DNA from: Bordetella parapertussis
GTDB lineage: Bacteria; Pseudomonadota; Gammaproteobacteria; Burkholderiales; Burkholderiaceae_B
DNA length: 64,000 bases
Direction: 5' to 3'
NCBI GenBank assembly: GCA_945897365.1
Contig: CAMDFD010000001.1
Span: forward strand, 217,800-281,799
Part shown: positions 35,862 to 45,075 of the stretch, in pieces
How the letters are laid out: the number at the start of each line of letters is the position of its first letter
Position numbering within the stretch: position 1 is the first letter of the stretch
Notes under the pieces: generated by a model
What the model saw: only the letters and a program-made list of their open reading frames with translations
Databases searched by the model: none
What the model was told of the DNA's origin: nothing
Translations under genes and position numbers: made by a program

Positions 35862-37128
35862 CGTGGCATGGTTGTTGTCAGCTGGCTTTGGTGTGTTGAT
35901 GCTGCTGGGTGTGCCCTTCGCGTTTGCAATTGGTATCGTGGTGGCGGTGTCTCTGGTTGTCGCAGGCATTGAGCCTATGCTGTTGCCGCAGTCGGTACTC
36001 GCAGGCACACAGTCTTTTTCCTTGTTAGCGATTCCGTTTTTTATGCTTGCCGGCGAGTTGATGTCGGCCGGTGGCTTGTCTGCGCGCTTGATCAAGGTTG
36101 CGGATGTCTTTGTTCGCCATTTGACGGGCGGTTTGGGACACGTCACGGTACTGGCTGCTGCTATTTTTGCAGCGATTTCTGGCTCTGCGCCCGCAACGAC
36201 TGCTGCGATTGGTGTGATCATGATTCCCGCGATGGCGGAGCGAGGCTATGGCAAAGGTTTTGCGACTGCGCTTGCTGTGAGTGCGGGCGTCTTGGCACCG
36301 CTCATCCCACCCTCGATCGCTTTTGTGATTTGGGGTGTGATTGCCGAACAATCCATTTCTAGACTGTTTAGCGCAGGTATTTTGCCAGGTCTGATCATGG
36401 CGCTGGGTTTAATGTTTGTTTGTTGGGTGCACGCAAAACGCCACAAGATCCCTACGCAACAGCGCGCGACATTTCCTGAGATTGTTCGGGCGCTGCGAGA
36501 AGGCGTTTGGGCCTTGCTTGCGCCTGTGATTGTTCTGGGCGGAATTTATGGCGGCGTATTTACACCGACAGAAGCGGCTGTGGTGAGTTGTGTGTATGCG
36601 CTGTTTGTCGGAATGGTGATCGAAAAGCGGCTCAAGTTCGCTGACTTGTCCCCCATTATTTGGCGATCACTCAAAATTACAGCGATCGTGATGTCGATCG
36701 TTATTTTTTCTGCTGGCTTTGGTATCTTGATTGCGCAGGAGCAACTGGCGCCCAAGCTTGCCGCCTGGTTATCGCAAAATATTCAGGAAAAGTGGCTAAT
36801 GCTGCTGGTGCTCAATGCCGCATTTTTCCTGCTTGCGGCTGTGATGGATGAAATTGCTATCATGGTAGTCCTTGGACCACTTTTAATCGCGATTGCTAAA
36901 AGTTTTGCGATCGATCCCATTCATTTTGGCACCATCATTGTGACAAACGTTGCGATTGGAATGGCTGCGCCGCCCATCGGGTATTGCTTGTTTGTCGGGA
37001 TGGCGATCAGTGGACTCAAACTCGGTGAAGTCGCTTCAAAGATATGGCCATTTATCGCCATCATGTTCGCGGTGTTGATGCTCGTGACATACGTGCCCGA
37101 GTTTTCTCTCGCGCTGCAAAAGCGATAG
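35854..37128 (+). CDS. TRAP transporter large permease, DctM family
   Basis: 424 residues with about twelve membrane helices and the usual DctM motifs: LLAIPFFMLAGELMSAGGLS, ISGSAPATTAAIGVIMIPAM and PLIPPSIAFVIWGVIAEQSI. It is the transporting subunit. Together with DctP, DctQ and the amidohydrolase upstream it forms a four-gene uptake-and-breakdown unit on the plus strand. Confidence 0.95.
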   Translation: MSSVAWLLSAGFGVLMLLGVPFAFAIGIVVAVSLVVAGIEPMLLPQSVLAGTQSFSLLAIPFFMLAGELMSAGGLSARLIKVADVFVRHLTGGLGHVTVLAAAIFAAISGSAPATTAAIGVIMIPAMAERGYGKGFATALAVSAGVLAPLIPPSIAFVIWGVIAEQSISRLFSAGILPGLIMALGLMFVCWVHAKRHKIPTQQRATFPEIVRALREGVWALLAPVIVLGGIYGGVFTPTEAAVVSCVYALFVGMVIEKRLKFADLSPIIWRSLKITAIVMSIVIFSAGFGILIAQEQLAPKLAAWLSQNIQEKWLMLLVLNAAFFLLAAVMDEIAIMVVLGPLLIAIAKSFAIDPIHFGTIIVTNVAIGMAAPPIGYCLFVGMAISGLKLGEVASKIWPFIAIMFAVLMLVTYVPEFSLALQKR

Positions 37129-37168
37129 TCAGATGACTGAGGTGATCTGCAGACTGTATTGGGGTGGA

Positions 37169-37870
37169 TTAAGCTGGTGCAGGAAACTTCAGATCAAGTG
37201 GATCCGTCAGCCCCACTTCTGAAAATCCCTTGGCGCGGAGCAAGCACGAATCGCATTGTTTGCAAGGCGCACCCTCTGGACTCGGGTCGTAGCAACTCGT
37301 TGTTTCCGCAAAGTCCACCCCGAGTTCCATGCCGCGCCGAATGATGTCGGCTTTGGTCATATTGACCAGTGGCGCGCGAATCTTGAGGCGCTGATGACCT
37401 TCGACACCGGCTTTCGTGGCGAGGTTGCTCAGGTGCTCAAAGGCCTCGATGTATTCGGGACGACAGTCAGGGTAGCCGCTGTAGTCCATGGCGTTAACAC
37501 CCACAAAAATATCCTGGGCGCCAAGCACCTCTGCCCAACCCAGAGCCAAACTCAAAAAAATCGTATTGCGAGCGGGCACATAGGTGATAGGAATGCTCGT
37601 ACTGATATCTTCAACAGAATGTCCTTTGGGCACAGGAATATCAGCGGTCAGTGCAGACCCGCCAAAACTGCGTAAATCTAAATCAAGGATGACGTGTTTG
37701 GATACGCCGCGAGCTTTAGCAAATGCTGTCGCTTTTTCAAGCTCGACCGAGTGACGTTGTCCGTAGCGAAAGCTCAGGGCAAACACCTCGTAACCCTCGT
37801 TTTGCGCGATCGCGAGTACGGTGGTCGAGTCCAGACCACCGCTTAGCAAGCACACTGCTCTTTTTGTCAT
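37169..37870 (-). CDS. queC: 7-cyano-7-deazaguanine synthase QueC
   Basis: 233 residues. The PP-loop is VCLLSGGLDSTTVLAIA, and the C-terminal zinc site is CYDPSPEGAPCKQCDSC. FVGVNAMDYSGYPDCRPEYI is characteristic of QueC. It makes preQ0, the precursor of queuosine in tRNA. It lies on the minus strand between the TRAP operon and the semialdehyde dehydrogenase, alone as a queuosine gene in this window. Confidence 0.96.
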   Translation of the reverse strand: MTKRAVCLLSGGLDSTTVLAIAQNEGYEVFALSFRYGQRHSVELEKATAFAKARGVSKHVILDLDLRSFGGSALTADIPVPKGHSVEDISTSIPITYVPARNTIFLSLALGWAEVLGAQDIFVGVNAMDYSGYPDCRPEYIEAFEHLSNLATKAGVEGHQRLKIRAPLVNMTKADIIRRGMELGVDFAETTSCYDPSPEGAPCKQCDSCLLRAKGFSEVGLTDPLDLKFPAPA

Positions 37871-37884
37871 GGCGAGTCTCGAGA

Positions 37885-39408
37885 TTACTTAGCGGTAGGC
37901 ATGACGAACTCAGCACCTTTGCCGATGGTTTCGGGCCAGCGCTGCATGATGGACTTTTGCTTGGTGTAGAAACGTACGCCTTCTTCGCCGTAGGCATGCA
38001 TGTCACCAAACAAGCTCTTTTTCCAACCACCAAAACCATGCCAGGCCATCGGCACGGGAATCGGTACGTTGATGCCGACCATCCCGACCTGAATCCGACG
38101 ACCGAACTCACGTGCAACATTGCCGTCACGGGTGTAGCAGGACACGCCATTGCCGAACTCATGGGCATTGATGAGCTCAATGGCTTGAGCAAAATCCTTG
38201 ACGCGTACGCAGCCAAGCACAGGACCGAAAATTTCTTCTTTATAGATGCGCATTTCTGGTGTGACATGATCAAACAGTGAGCCGCCGGTGAAAAAGCCTT
38301 GCTCGTGACCAGGAACCTTGTGGCCACGACCGTCCACCACCAGTTTGGCGCCTTCTTTGACGCCGATGTCGATGTAACCCTCGATCCGTTCGAGTGACTG
38401 ACGCGTCACGATTGGACCCATTTCAGCGTCGAGTTCAAGTCCATTTTTGATTTTGAGTTTCTTCGCACGCTCGGCGAGCAAAGGGACAATCTTGTCAGCG
38501 ACATCGCCCACCAATACTGCGATAGAAATAGCCATGCAGCGCTCGCCAGCAGAGCCGTAGGCCGCACCAATCAAGCCATCAACCGCTTGCTCGATGTCTG
38601 CATCGGGCATCACGACCATATGGTTTTTCGCGCCACCAAGGGCCTGTACACGTTTGCCGAGATCGGCGCCACGCTGATAGATGTATTGCGCGATCGGTGT
38701 GGAGCCTACAAAGCTGATGGCTTTGACATCAGGGTGCTCAAGCAAACCGTCGACCGCGACCTTGTCGCCCTGAACAACGTTAAACACGCCATCAGGCAGG
38801 CCTGCTTTTTTAAATAACTCGGCCATGAAAATCGAAGCCGAAGGATCGCGTTCGCTAGGTTTGAGCACAAAACAATTGCCAGCCGCAATCGCAACGGGGA
38901 ACATCCAGCAAGGCACCATGCAGGGGAAGTTAAACGGCGTAATGCCGGCAACAACGCCGAGCGGCTGGCGCAAGGTCCAGTTGTCGATACCGGTCGAGAC
39001 CTGGTCCGTGAAGTCGCCTTTGAGCAACTGGGGCATGCCGCAAGCGAACTCGACGATATCGATGCCGCGCATGACTTCACCCTGAGCGTCGGTAAAGACC
39101 TTGCCATGCTCTTGCGTGATGATGGAGGCGAGCTCGTCTTTGTGGGTGTTGAGCAATGCCAAAAAGTTGTTCATGATGCGTGCCCGGCGAATTGGGGGCG
39201 TGTCCGACCAGTCGGGAAAAGCGGCCTTTGCGCTCGCAACAGCCTCATGGACGGTCTCCAGACTTGCTAGCTCAACCTTGCGGGTAGCTTGGCCTGTCGC
39301 GGGATTAAAGACATCCTGACTCCGGGCACCGGGGTGCGTGACGGCTTTGCCGTGAATCCACTGGGAGACAACAGCGGGGATGGCGGGCATTGGAGGCTGC
39401 TTGGACAT
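37885..39408 (-). CDS. mmsA: CoA-acylating methylmalonate-semialdehyde dehydrogenase
   Basis: 507 residues, ALDH superfamily. GITPFNFPCMVPCWMFP, the nucleotide-binding ALGGAKNHMVVMPDADIEQA, and the catalytic Cys in GSAGERCMAISI are the MmsA-type motifs (the CoA-dependent branch of ALDH). It converts (methyl)malonate semialdehyde to propionyl- or acetyl-CoA in valine, inositol or beta-alanine breakdown. No valine-degradation partner genes flank it, so the in vivo substrate is open. Confidence 0.92.
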   Translation of the reverse strand: MSKQPPMPAIPAVVSQWIHGKAVTHPGARSQDVFNPATGQATRKVELASLETVHEAVASAKAAFPDWSDTPPIRRARIMNNFLALLNTHKDELASIITQEHGKVFTDAQGEVMRGIDIVEFACGMPQLLKGDFTDQVSTGIDNWTLRQPLGVVAGITPFNFPCMVPCWMFPVAIAAGNCFVLKPSERDPSASIFMAELFKKAGLPDGVFNVVQGDKVAVDGLLEHPDVKAISFVGSTPIAQYIYQRGADLGKRVQALGGAKNHMVVMPDADIEQAVDGLIGAAYGSAGERCMAISIAVLVGDVADKIVPLLAERAKKLKIKNGLELDAEMGPIVTRQSLERIEGYIDIGVKEGAKLVVDGRGHKVPGHEQGFFTGGSLFDHVTPEMRIYKEEIFGPVLGCVRVKDFAQAIELINAHEFGNGVSCYTRDGNVAREFGRRIQVGMVGINVPIPVPMAWHGFGGWKKSLFGDMHAYGEEGVRFYTKQKSIMQRWPETIGKGAEFVMPTAK

Positions 39409-39540
39409 GCATGTTCCTTTAGCGTGGGCGATGAATCAATCCTCCATTGTAAGATGGCTAGGCGCGGTCTGAGGCCGATATTGGTTGCTTTTCTTGATCT
39501 TGGTTAAACTTTCACTTTCCCTAGGAGTATTACCCCCATT

Positions 39541-40296
39541 ATGAGTCAGCCCCTGTTAGGTAAAGTTGCTTTGGTCACTGGAGCCGCGCGCGGCATTGGT
39601 CGTGCGTGTGCCCTGAAATTGGCCTCCGCCGGTTGCGACATTATTGCCAACTACTACAACAGCTCTGATGAAGCCGAGGCTGTATGTGCCGAGGTCCGTG
39701 CCATGGGCAGACGGGCGATCGCCATTCAGGCAAGTGTTGGCGTGCCAGACAGCGTGACCGAGATGTTCGACACCATCACAAAAGAGTTCGGTCACCTCGA
39801 TATCGTCATCAGCAATGCTGCCTCGGGGGTACTCAAACCGGCGATGGATATGACGCTCAAGCACTTTCGTTGGTGTCTCGAGACCAACGCCTTCGCCGTC
39901 AATTTGTTGGCGCAGCACGCTGCCCCGTTGATGAAAAACGGCGGTCGAATCGTGGCAATGTCCAGTCTGGGTGCTCAGCGGGCAATGCCCCATTACGGTT
40001 TTATTGGTGCGTCCAAGGCTGCACTCGAGTCCCTTGTGCGGACGTTAGCCCAAGAGCTCGGCCCGCGCGGGATTCGCGTCAACACCGTCTCTGCGGGTGT
40101 GGTTGATACAGATGCTTTGAGCCATTTCCCCAATCGTGATCAGGTTTTGTCTGAGTTTGCCGCGCGGACTCCAGCGGGCCCGAGCCTTTTGCCCGCTAAT
40201 GTGGCAGATGCGGTTTATTTGCTCTGTTTGCCTGAGGCTGCTTGGGTCAATGGGCATACCTTAGTCGTCGACGGCGGTTTCGCCATTTCGGGTTAA
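39541..40296 (+). CDS. FabL-like short-chain reductase (enoyl-ACP reductase candidate)
   Basis: 251 residues, SDR fold with NAD(P) motif VTGAARGIGRACALKLASAG. ISNAASGVLKPAMDMTLKHF and GVVDTDALSHFPNRDQVL closely recall Bacillus FabL, an NADPH enoyl-ACP reductase. A catalytic Tyr-x-x-x-x-x-Lys spacing (YGFIGASK) is kept, as in FabL. It is the first gene of the seven-gene acyl-synthesis operon, followed by FabG after 5 bases. An AGGAG ribosome site precedes it. Confidence 0.82.
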   Translation: MSQPLLGKVALVTGAARGIGRACALKLASAGCDIIANYYNSSDEAEAVCAEVRAMGRRAIAIQASVGVPDSVTEMFDTITKEFGHLDIVISNAASGVLKPAMDMTLKHFRWCLETNAFAVNLLAQHAAPLMKNGGRIVAMSSLGAQRAMPHYGFIGASKAALESLVRTLAQELGPRGIRVNTVSAGVVDTDALSHFPNRDQVLSEFAARTPAGPSLLPANVADAVYLLCLPEAAWVNGHTLVVDGGFAISG

Positions 40297-40301
40297 AAAT
40301 C

Positions 40302-41060
40302 ATGACGTTTAAATCAGGCTTAGCGGGCAAAGTCGCCATCGTGACAGGCGGCTCTCGCGGGATTGGTCGTGCGATTGTTGAAACGCTTGCAGGCGAGGGC
40401 GTCAATGTGACCTTTTTTTACAAAGGCAACCAAACCGCTGCAGAAGAAGTGGTTGCGGCTGTGACCGCCGCGGGCGGGCAGGCGACGGCCATGCAAGTCG
40501 ATGTGAGTGATGCTGCGGCCTGTGCGGCGGCTGTTGAGTCCATCGGCGAACGGTGCGAGCGCATTGATATTCTGATCAATAACGCGGGAATTGTGCGCGA
40601 TAACTTGATGGCTGCGATGGAGGATGACGAGATTTCGTCGGTCCTAAACACCAACGTCGGCGGCGTGTTTAATGTGGCACGTCCAGTGATTCCTTACATG
40701 ATGTCTCAGCGTGCGGGACGGATTGTCAACCTTTCCTCCGTTGCTGGGGCCAAGGCAGGTCGCGGTCAAGCGAATTATGCCGCGAGCAAGGGCGCTGTAG
40801 ATGCGCTGACCCGTGCCATGGCTGTCGAACTGGCGCCTCGAAAAATCTTGGTCAATGCCGTCGCCCCAGGCGTGATTGAGACAGAAATGTCCCAACAAGT
40901 CCGTGATTTGGCCGCAGACGAGGTCAAGGGCAACATTCTGTTAAAGCGCTATGGTGCGGCTCAGGATGTTGCGAATGCAGTAGCATTTTTAGTGTCAGAT
41001 ATGGCTGGCTACGTCACCGGACAGATTCTGTATGTGGATGGCGGTTTTAAAATGGGCTGA
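40302..41060 (+). CDS. 3-oxoacyl-ACP reductase (FabG-like)
   Basis: 252 residues from ATG 40302; a longer frame would overlap the previous gene. SDR motifs: VTGGSRGIGRAIVETL, NNAGIVRDNLMAAM, YAASKG (Tyr-x-x-x-Lys) and the C-terminal GYVTGQILYVDGGFKMG, typical of FabG. It reduces 3-ketoacyl-ACP to 3-hydroxyacyl-ACP. Being inside a cluster with its own ACP, ketosynthase and dehydratase, it is probably a dedicated reductase rather than the housekeeping copy. Confidence 0.88.
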   Translation: MTFKSGLAGKVAIVTGGSRGIGRAIVETLAGEGVNVTFFYKGNQTAAEEVVAAVTAAGGQATAMQVDVSDAAACAAAVESIGERCERIDILINNAGIVRDNLMAAMEDDEISSVLNTNVGGVFNVARPVIPYMMSQRAGRIVNLSSVAGAKAGRGQANYAASKGAVDALTRAMAVELAPRKILVNAVAPGVIETEMSQQVRDLAADEVKGNILLKRYGAAQDVANAVAFLVSDMAGYVTGQILYVDGGFKMG

Positions 41061-41156
41061 AGCTAAGGGTCTGGCTCCTGCTTCAGTAGTCTCACGAGGC
41101 GGGATTTCCCTATAGTTGGGTTAAAATAGCTCGCGTTGACATACACGGAGTAAATC

Positions 41157-41585
41157 ATGGCTGAAAGAGTCATCTCTAAAGAAGAAATCATGGCGGTCTT
41201 TCCGACCGTTCAAAAAACGATGGCCGATGCATTGGGCTGCGACGTTGACGATATCAAGCTTGATGTTTCTCTGATCGAGGGTTTAGACGCTGAGTCGATC
41301 GACTTTCTGGATATGGTGTTCCGCCTTGAGCGCGCCTTCAAAATCAAGGTTCCGCGCGGCAAAATCATCGAAGATGTACGTGGCGACATGCCCGTGTCCG
41401 AGTTCGAAGAAAATGGCATCCTGACTGAAAAAGGTCTGACGCGTTTACGCGAGTATTTGTCCGAAATCGACGCCTCGCGTTTTAAGACCCCTATGCGTGT
41501 CGATCACATCGCCCGCTTGTACACACCCGAAACCTTCTGCAAGCTCGTGATCCGCGCTCAGCGTGAGTCACAAGCCGCTGGCTGA
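41157..41585 (+). CDS. Acyl carrier protein with C-terminal extension
   Basis: 142 residues, nearly twice the size of a standard ACP. The carrier domain (about 5-95) has the attachment serine in LDAESIDFLDMVFRLE, where DSL of classical ACPs becomes ESI. The last 45 or so residues (ARLYTPETFCKLVIRAQ region) form an extra basic segment of unknown role. It needs a phosphopantetheinyl transferase, and one is encoded at the end of this cluster. A possible promoter lies in the 96 bases upstream (TTGGGTTAAAAT). Confidence 0.85.
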   Translation: MAERVISKEEIMAVFPTVQKTMADALGCDVDDIKLDVSLIEGLDAESIDFLDMVFRLERAFKIKVPRGKIIEDVRGDMPVSEFEENGILTEKGLTRLREYLSEIDASRFKTPMRVDHIARLYTPETFCKLVIRAQRESQAAG

Positions 41586-41586
41586 A

Positions 41587-42486
41587 ATGGTTGAGTCGAT
41601 GGCGCAGGCCTCCGAGGCCTCGCCAGGTGATGGTTTACATCGCTCGGGTCGTTTTGCTGCGTTCTCATTTGTCGATCGCATCACTCTCATCGAAGGGACG
41701 ACACGCGTGTGTGGTCTCTACACCATTCCGGCGGGAGTCTCTCACTTTCCGGTGAGCCTAGTCGCAGAGGCGATTGGACAGCTTGCTGCTTGGGTTGCGA
41801 TGTCCATGGTTGACTTTTCGCATCGTCCTGTCGCGGCACTTGCCGGTGACACGCGCATGCACCGTTTACCGCGTGCGGGCGATACACTGGAGTTGATCGT
41901 CGAGATCGAGTCCTGCGATGCGGAGTCCATCCAATATCGCGGCCGTGCTTTGATTGCGGGTCAATTGGTCTTAGAGTTGAGCGATACGCTGGGCTCAATG
42001 CTTGACATTGACGAGTTCGATGCACCCGAGGCCTTACGTGCTGATTTTTCCTTATTGACGACCTCAGGTCGAGCACCCGGTGCTTTTAAGGGCGTGCCTC
42101 CTCCCGTGCTTGAGGACATTTCAGGCCAGGACAAGCAGCGATTCGAAGCTCGGTTACATGTGCCAGCACAGGCTGATTTTTTTCTTGATCATTTCCCGCG
42201 CCGCCCAGTTTTCCCTGCGACCTTGATGCTCGATGCGCAGCTACAGCTCGCACACCGACTGGCCGAAATACAGGCGGGTGGTCCCGTTCGAGTGCAGCGT
42301 ATCACCAATGTCAAGGTCCGTGCATTTACTGCGCCCGGTGCAACGCTCGTGCTTTTTGCTGAGAGCGCCGAACCGAGTCAAACCGATATAGAACCTATTT
42401 TGATTAAGGTCGGCGCTCAGGCTGAGGGCCGTACCATTGCAGGTGCCAAGATGTTTTTTGTACCTGACACCGGAGAATTCGCATGA
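41587..42486 (+). CDS. Hotdog-fold 3-hydroxyacyl-ACP dehydratase-like protein (FabZ/FabA type)
   Basis: 299 residues from ATG 41587, two bases past the ACP stop; a GTG at 41563 overlapping the ACP gene is the alternative. The length suits two hotdog domains in tandem. The second domain has DFFLDHFPRRPVFPATLMLD, which matches the FabZ active-site stretch (His in HFP; Pro-x-x-P-A-T). The N-terminal domain has AGVSHFPVSLVAEAIGQLAA, which keeps the HFP element. It would dehydrate 3-hydroxyacyl-ACP in the cluster pathway. It overlaps the KS start by four bases. Confidence 0.75.
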   Translation: MVESMAQASEASPGDGLHRSGRFAAFSFVDRITLIEGTTRVCGLYTIPAGVSHFPVSLVAEAIGQLAAWVAMSMVDFSHRPVAALAGDTRMHRLPRAGDTLELIVEIESCDAESIQYRGRALIAGQLVLELSDTLGSMLDIDEFDAPEALRADFSLLTTSGRAPGAFKGVPPPVLEDISGQDKQRFEARLHVPAQADFFLDHFPRRPVFPATLMLDAQLQLAHRLAEIQAGGPVRVQRITNVKVRAFTAPGATLVLFAESAEPSQTDIEPILIKVGAQAEGRTIAGAKMFFVPDTGEFA

Positions 42487-43796
42487 CCGCACGACGTCGC
42501 GTAGCGATTACTGGCATTGGACTTGTCACACCAGCAGGTCTTGATGTCGCCTCAACGTGGGCACGCATCAAAGCCGCCAAGGGGTGCGCGGGTCCGATCA
42601 CTATTTTTGATGCTTCTGGTTTTTCCACACGAATTGCCGCTGAGGTCAAAGGTTTCGATGACCTACCACCGCTTGATGATCGCAAGTTACTGAAATACGC
42701 GAGCCGAGCGCATCGTTTCGCGATTGGAGCCGCAGATCAGGCCATACTTGATGCGGGGATTCGTCCTACCCATCAGGATGCTACGCGTTGGGGGTGTGTG
42801 GTTGGTGCAGGCATGATGACGGTCGCGCACGAGGAAATCGCTGCTATTCAGCGCGCTGCTGCGCCCCAAGGCGAATTTGAGTCTTCCGCAATCTTGGCAG
42901 AGCCTGTTGCTAATGATGTGATGGCCTTTAGTCGTAGCCTCTCTACCGCAGGTGTGTCTTTGTTGCTGCGTCGTTTCGGTATACGTGGTTATTCTTCAAC
43001 GGTTCACACCGCATGTGCGTCCGGTGGCCAAGCCATTGGTACGGCCTTGCGGCTGATCCGCAGAGGTGTGGCTGACCGGGTGTTAACCGGTGGCTTTGAC
43101 TCCATGATCTCGCCCGTTGGCTTATCCGGGTTTTGTCTGTTGTCTGCCGTCTCTCCAGACAACGATGCTCCAGAGCGTGCCAGTCGCCCTTTTGATCTGA
43201 CCCGCAATGGTTTTGTGTTGGGCGAAGGCGCCGGCTTTCTCGTGCTCGAAGAATGGAATAGCGCCGTGGAGCGCGGTGCCACGATTTATGCCGAGTTGGC
43301 GGGTGATGGCAATTCACTCTCTTCCTACCGTATTACGGACTCCCATCCCTCGGGTGACGGTCCGATTCAGGCCATGCGCCGTGCTATTTACGATGCAGGC
43401 GCGACTGAAAATGATATCGCTTATCTTAATGCGCATGGCACCTCTACACCAATGAATGACCGCAGTGAGTGCGCGGCGGTTCATGCCGTCTTTGGTGAGC
43501 GCGCCATGCAAGTGGGCGTGAGTTCGACCAAAAGTGTGACGGGTCACCTCATCGCTGCGGCGGGTGCCGTCGAGGCGGGTTTTTGCGCTTTGGCGATTCG
43601 AGATAGCATGATGCCACCGAGCGCCAATCTGCGCGAGCTCGATCCCGATTGCGCGGTCGATATTGTGCGAGATGTGCCACGGCCTGCGCGTATCGGCATG
43701 GCGCTTTCTAATTCACTCGGCTTTGGTGGCAGTAATAGTTGTCTGGCCTTTAGGCATCCCGAAGAAACCGCAGCACTGATCGCTGCAGGACGGTAA
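42483..43796 (+). CDS. 3-oxoacyl-ACP synthase (ketosynthase, FabF-like)
   Basis: 437 residues. The catalytic triad is complete: Cys178 in VHTACASGGQAIG, His318 in NAHGTSTPMNDRSE, and His355 in KSVTGHLIAAAGAVE. GFVLGEGAGFLVLEEW is the conserved central block. It condenses malonyl-ACP with an acyl primer. It is followed 5 bases later by a second, Cys-less ketosynthase homologue, a layout like KS-alpha/KS-beta pairs in type II polyketide and aryl-polyene clusters. Confidence 0.9.
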   Translation: MTARRRVAITGIGLVTPAGLDVASTWARIKAAKGCAGPITIFDASGFSTRIAAEVKGFDDLPPLDDRKLLKYASRAHRFAIGAADQAILDAGIRPTHQDATRWGCVVGAGMMTVAHEEIAAIQRAAAPQGEFESSAILAEPVANDVMAFSRSLSTAGVSLLLRRFGIRGYSSTVHTACASGGQAIGTALRLIRRGVADRVLTGGFDSMISPVGLSGFCLLSAVSPDNDAPERASRPFDLTRNGFVLGEGAGFLVLEEWNSAVERGATIYAELAGDGNSLSSYRITDSHPSGDGPIQAMRRAIYDAGATENDIAYLNAHGTSTPMNDRSECAAVHAVFGERAMQVGVSSTKSVTGHLIAAAGAVEAGFCALAIRDSMMPPSANLRELDPDCAVDIVRDVPRPARIGMALSNSLGFGGSNSCLAFRHPEETAALIAAGR

Positions 43797-43801
43797 TCGT
43801 T

Positions 43802-45073
43802 ATGACCCGGATCGTTATCACTGGAAATAGTGCTATTTGTGGCGCGGGCCAAGACCCCTCCAGCATCGTGGATGCCCTGCTTGAGGGTCATTCGGCCCTT
43901 GCGCCCATTGCGGGCTGGGATGCGCAGACTTGGGTCGGCAAGCTCGCGGCCGAGGTCAAAGATTACAACGGTGGCAAGCTGTTAGGTGATCGCAAACTGC
44001 TCAAATTAGTGCGACGTTCTGATGTGTTTGGCATTTACGCGGGTACACAGGCGATTGAACAAGCAGGGTTGCCGGCTTGGCGTGAAACGCTCAGTGAGGC
44101 CGCGGCAAATGCCTATGCCGATCAGACAGGCTGTTATGTGGGCTCTGGGGGCGGTGCCTTCGAGGTCAATTACGATTTCTTCCCCTTGATGGCTGAGACT
44201 GGCGGGAGTTTGCCTAAGTTCGGTCAAGAACTATCCAGCATGGTCAATCCCATGTGGTTGTTACGTTCCTTGCCAAATAACGTGTTGTGTCACGTGAGCA
44301 TCCGTAATCAACTCAAAGGCCCCAATGGCTGTATCACCAATCACACGACCAGTGGTGTGCTTGCTGTGATTGAGAGCGCCTGGGCCTTGCGTGAGGGCGA
44401 TGCACAACGCGTCGTTGCGATTGGACACGATGCACCGATCGAGCCACAAACACTCCTTTATTTGGACAAGGTCGGTTTGATCTCTGATGATTTGCTTCGT
44501 CCTTTTGATGAACGTCACAATGGCTGCTTGCTTGGCGAAGGTGCTGCCTCATTGGTTCTCGAGACTGAGGCTTCTGCGCGTGAGCGCGGCGCAATAGTAT
44601 TGGGTGAGTACTTAGGTGGCGGCGATGCCTCAGAGGGCGAAGGCATTTTTAATGTGCGTGAGGATGGTGATGGACTGAGTCGTGCCATCGAATGTGCTTT
44701 AGCCGATGCGGGTCTCAAGTCTGCCGATGTCGGGATGATCGTCGCGCACGCCAATGGTACACAGGGTTCGGATGGTTCGGAGGCCGCTGCATTATTACGT
44801 GTCTTTGGAGCTGATATGCCTCCCGTCACCGGTTTTAAGTGGTCGATTGGCCACTTGTTTGCGGCTTCGGGTGCTATTGACGTCGCTCTGGGTCTCGAGG
44901 CTTGTCGACGTAACGTCGTGCCAGGCATCGCAACACTCGACCAACTTGCCCCGAGTTGCGCAGGTCTCAATGTCAGCAAACAAAATCGTCCTGCACGCAG
45001 TGATGTGGTGTTGGTGCTCTGCAGAGGTTTTGCAGGGACGAACGCCGCCGTTCTGTTGCGTGCCGCTCGCTAA
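43802..45073 (+). CDS. Ketosynthase homologue lacking the active-site cysteine (chain-length-factor-like)
   Basis: 423 residues with the full KS fold. Where the partner KS has T-A-C-A-S-G, this one reads N-H-T-T-S-G (Cys replaced by Thr182). His316 (VAHANGTQGSDG) and His351 (KWSIGHLFAASG) are kept. A Cys-less KS directly after an active one is the mark of a KS-beta/chain-length-factor subunit that forms a heterodimer and sets product length. Alternatively it is a decarboxylating variant. The residue loss is read directly from the sequence. Confidence 0.8.
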   Translation: MTRIVITGNSAICGAGQDPSSIVDALLEGHSALAPIAGWDAQTWVGKLAAEVKDYNGGKLLGDRKLLKLVRRSDVFGIYAGTQAIEQAGLPAWRETLSEAAANAYADQTGCYVGSGGGAFEVNYDFFPLMAETGGSLPKFGQELSSMVNPMWLLRSLPNNVLCHVSIRNQLKGPNGCITNHTTSGVLAVIESAWALREGDAQRVVAIGHDAPIEPQTLLYLDKVGLISDDLLRPFDERHNGCLLGEGAASLVLETEASARERGAIVLGEYLGGGDASEGEGIFNVREDGDGLSRAIECALADAGLKSADVGMIVAHANGTQGSDGSEAAALLRVFGADMPPVTGFKWSIGHLFAASGAIDVALGLEACRRNVVPGIATLDQLAPSCAGLNVSKQNRPARSDVVLVLCRGFAGTNAAVLLRAAR

Positions 45074-45075
45074 TT

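Noticed and set aside
41563..41586. GTG start overlapping the ACP gene for the dehydratase
   Set aside because: No strong ribosome site favours it over ATG 41587, though it cannot be excluded.
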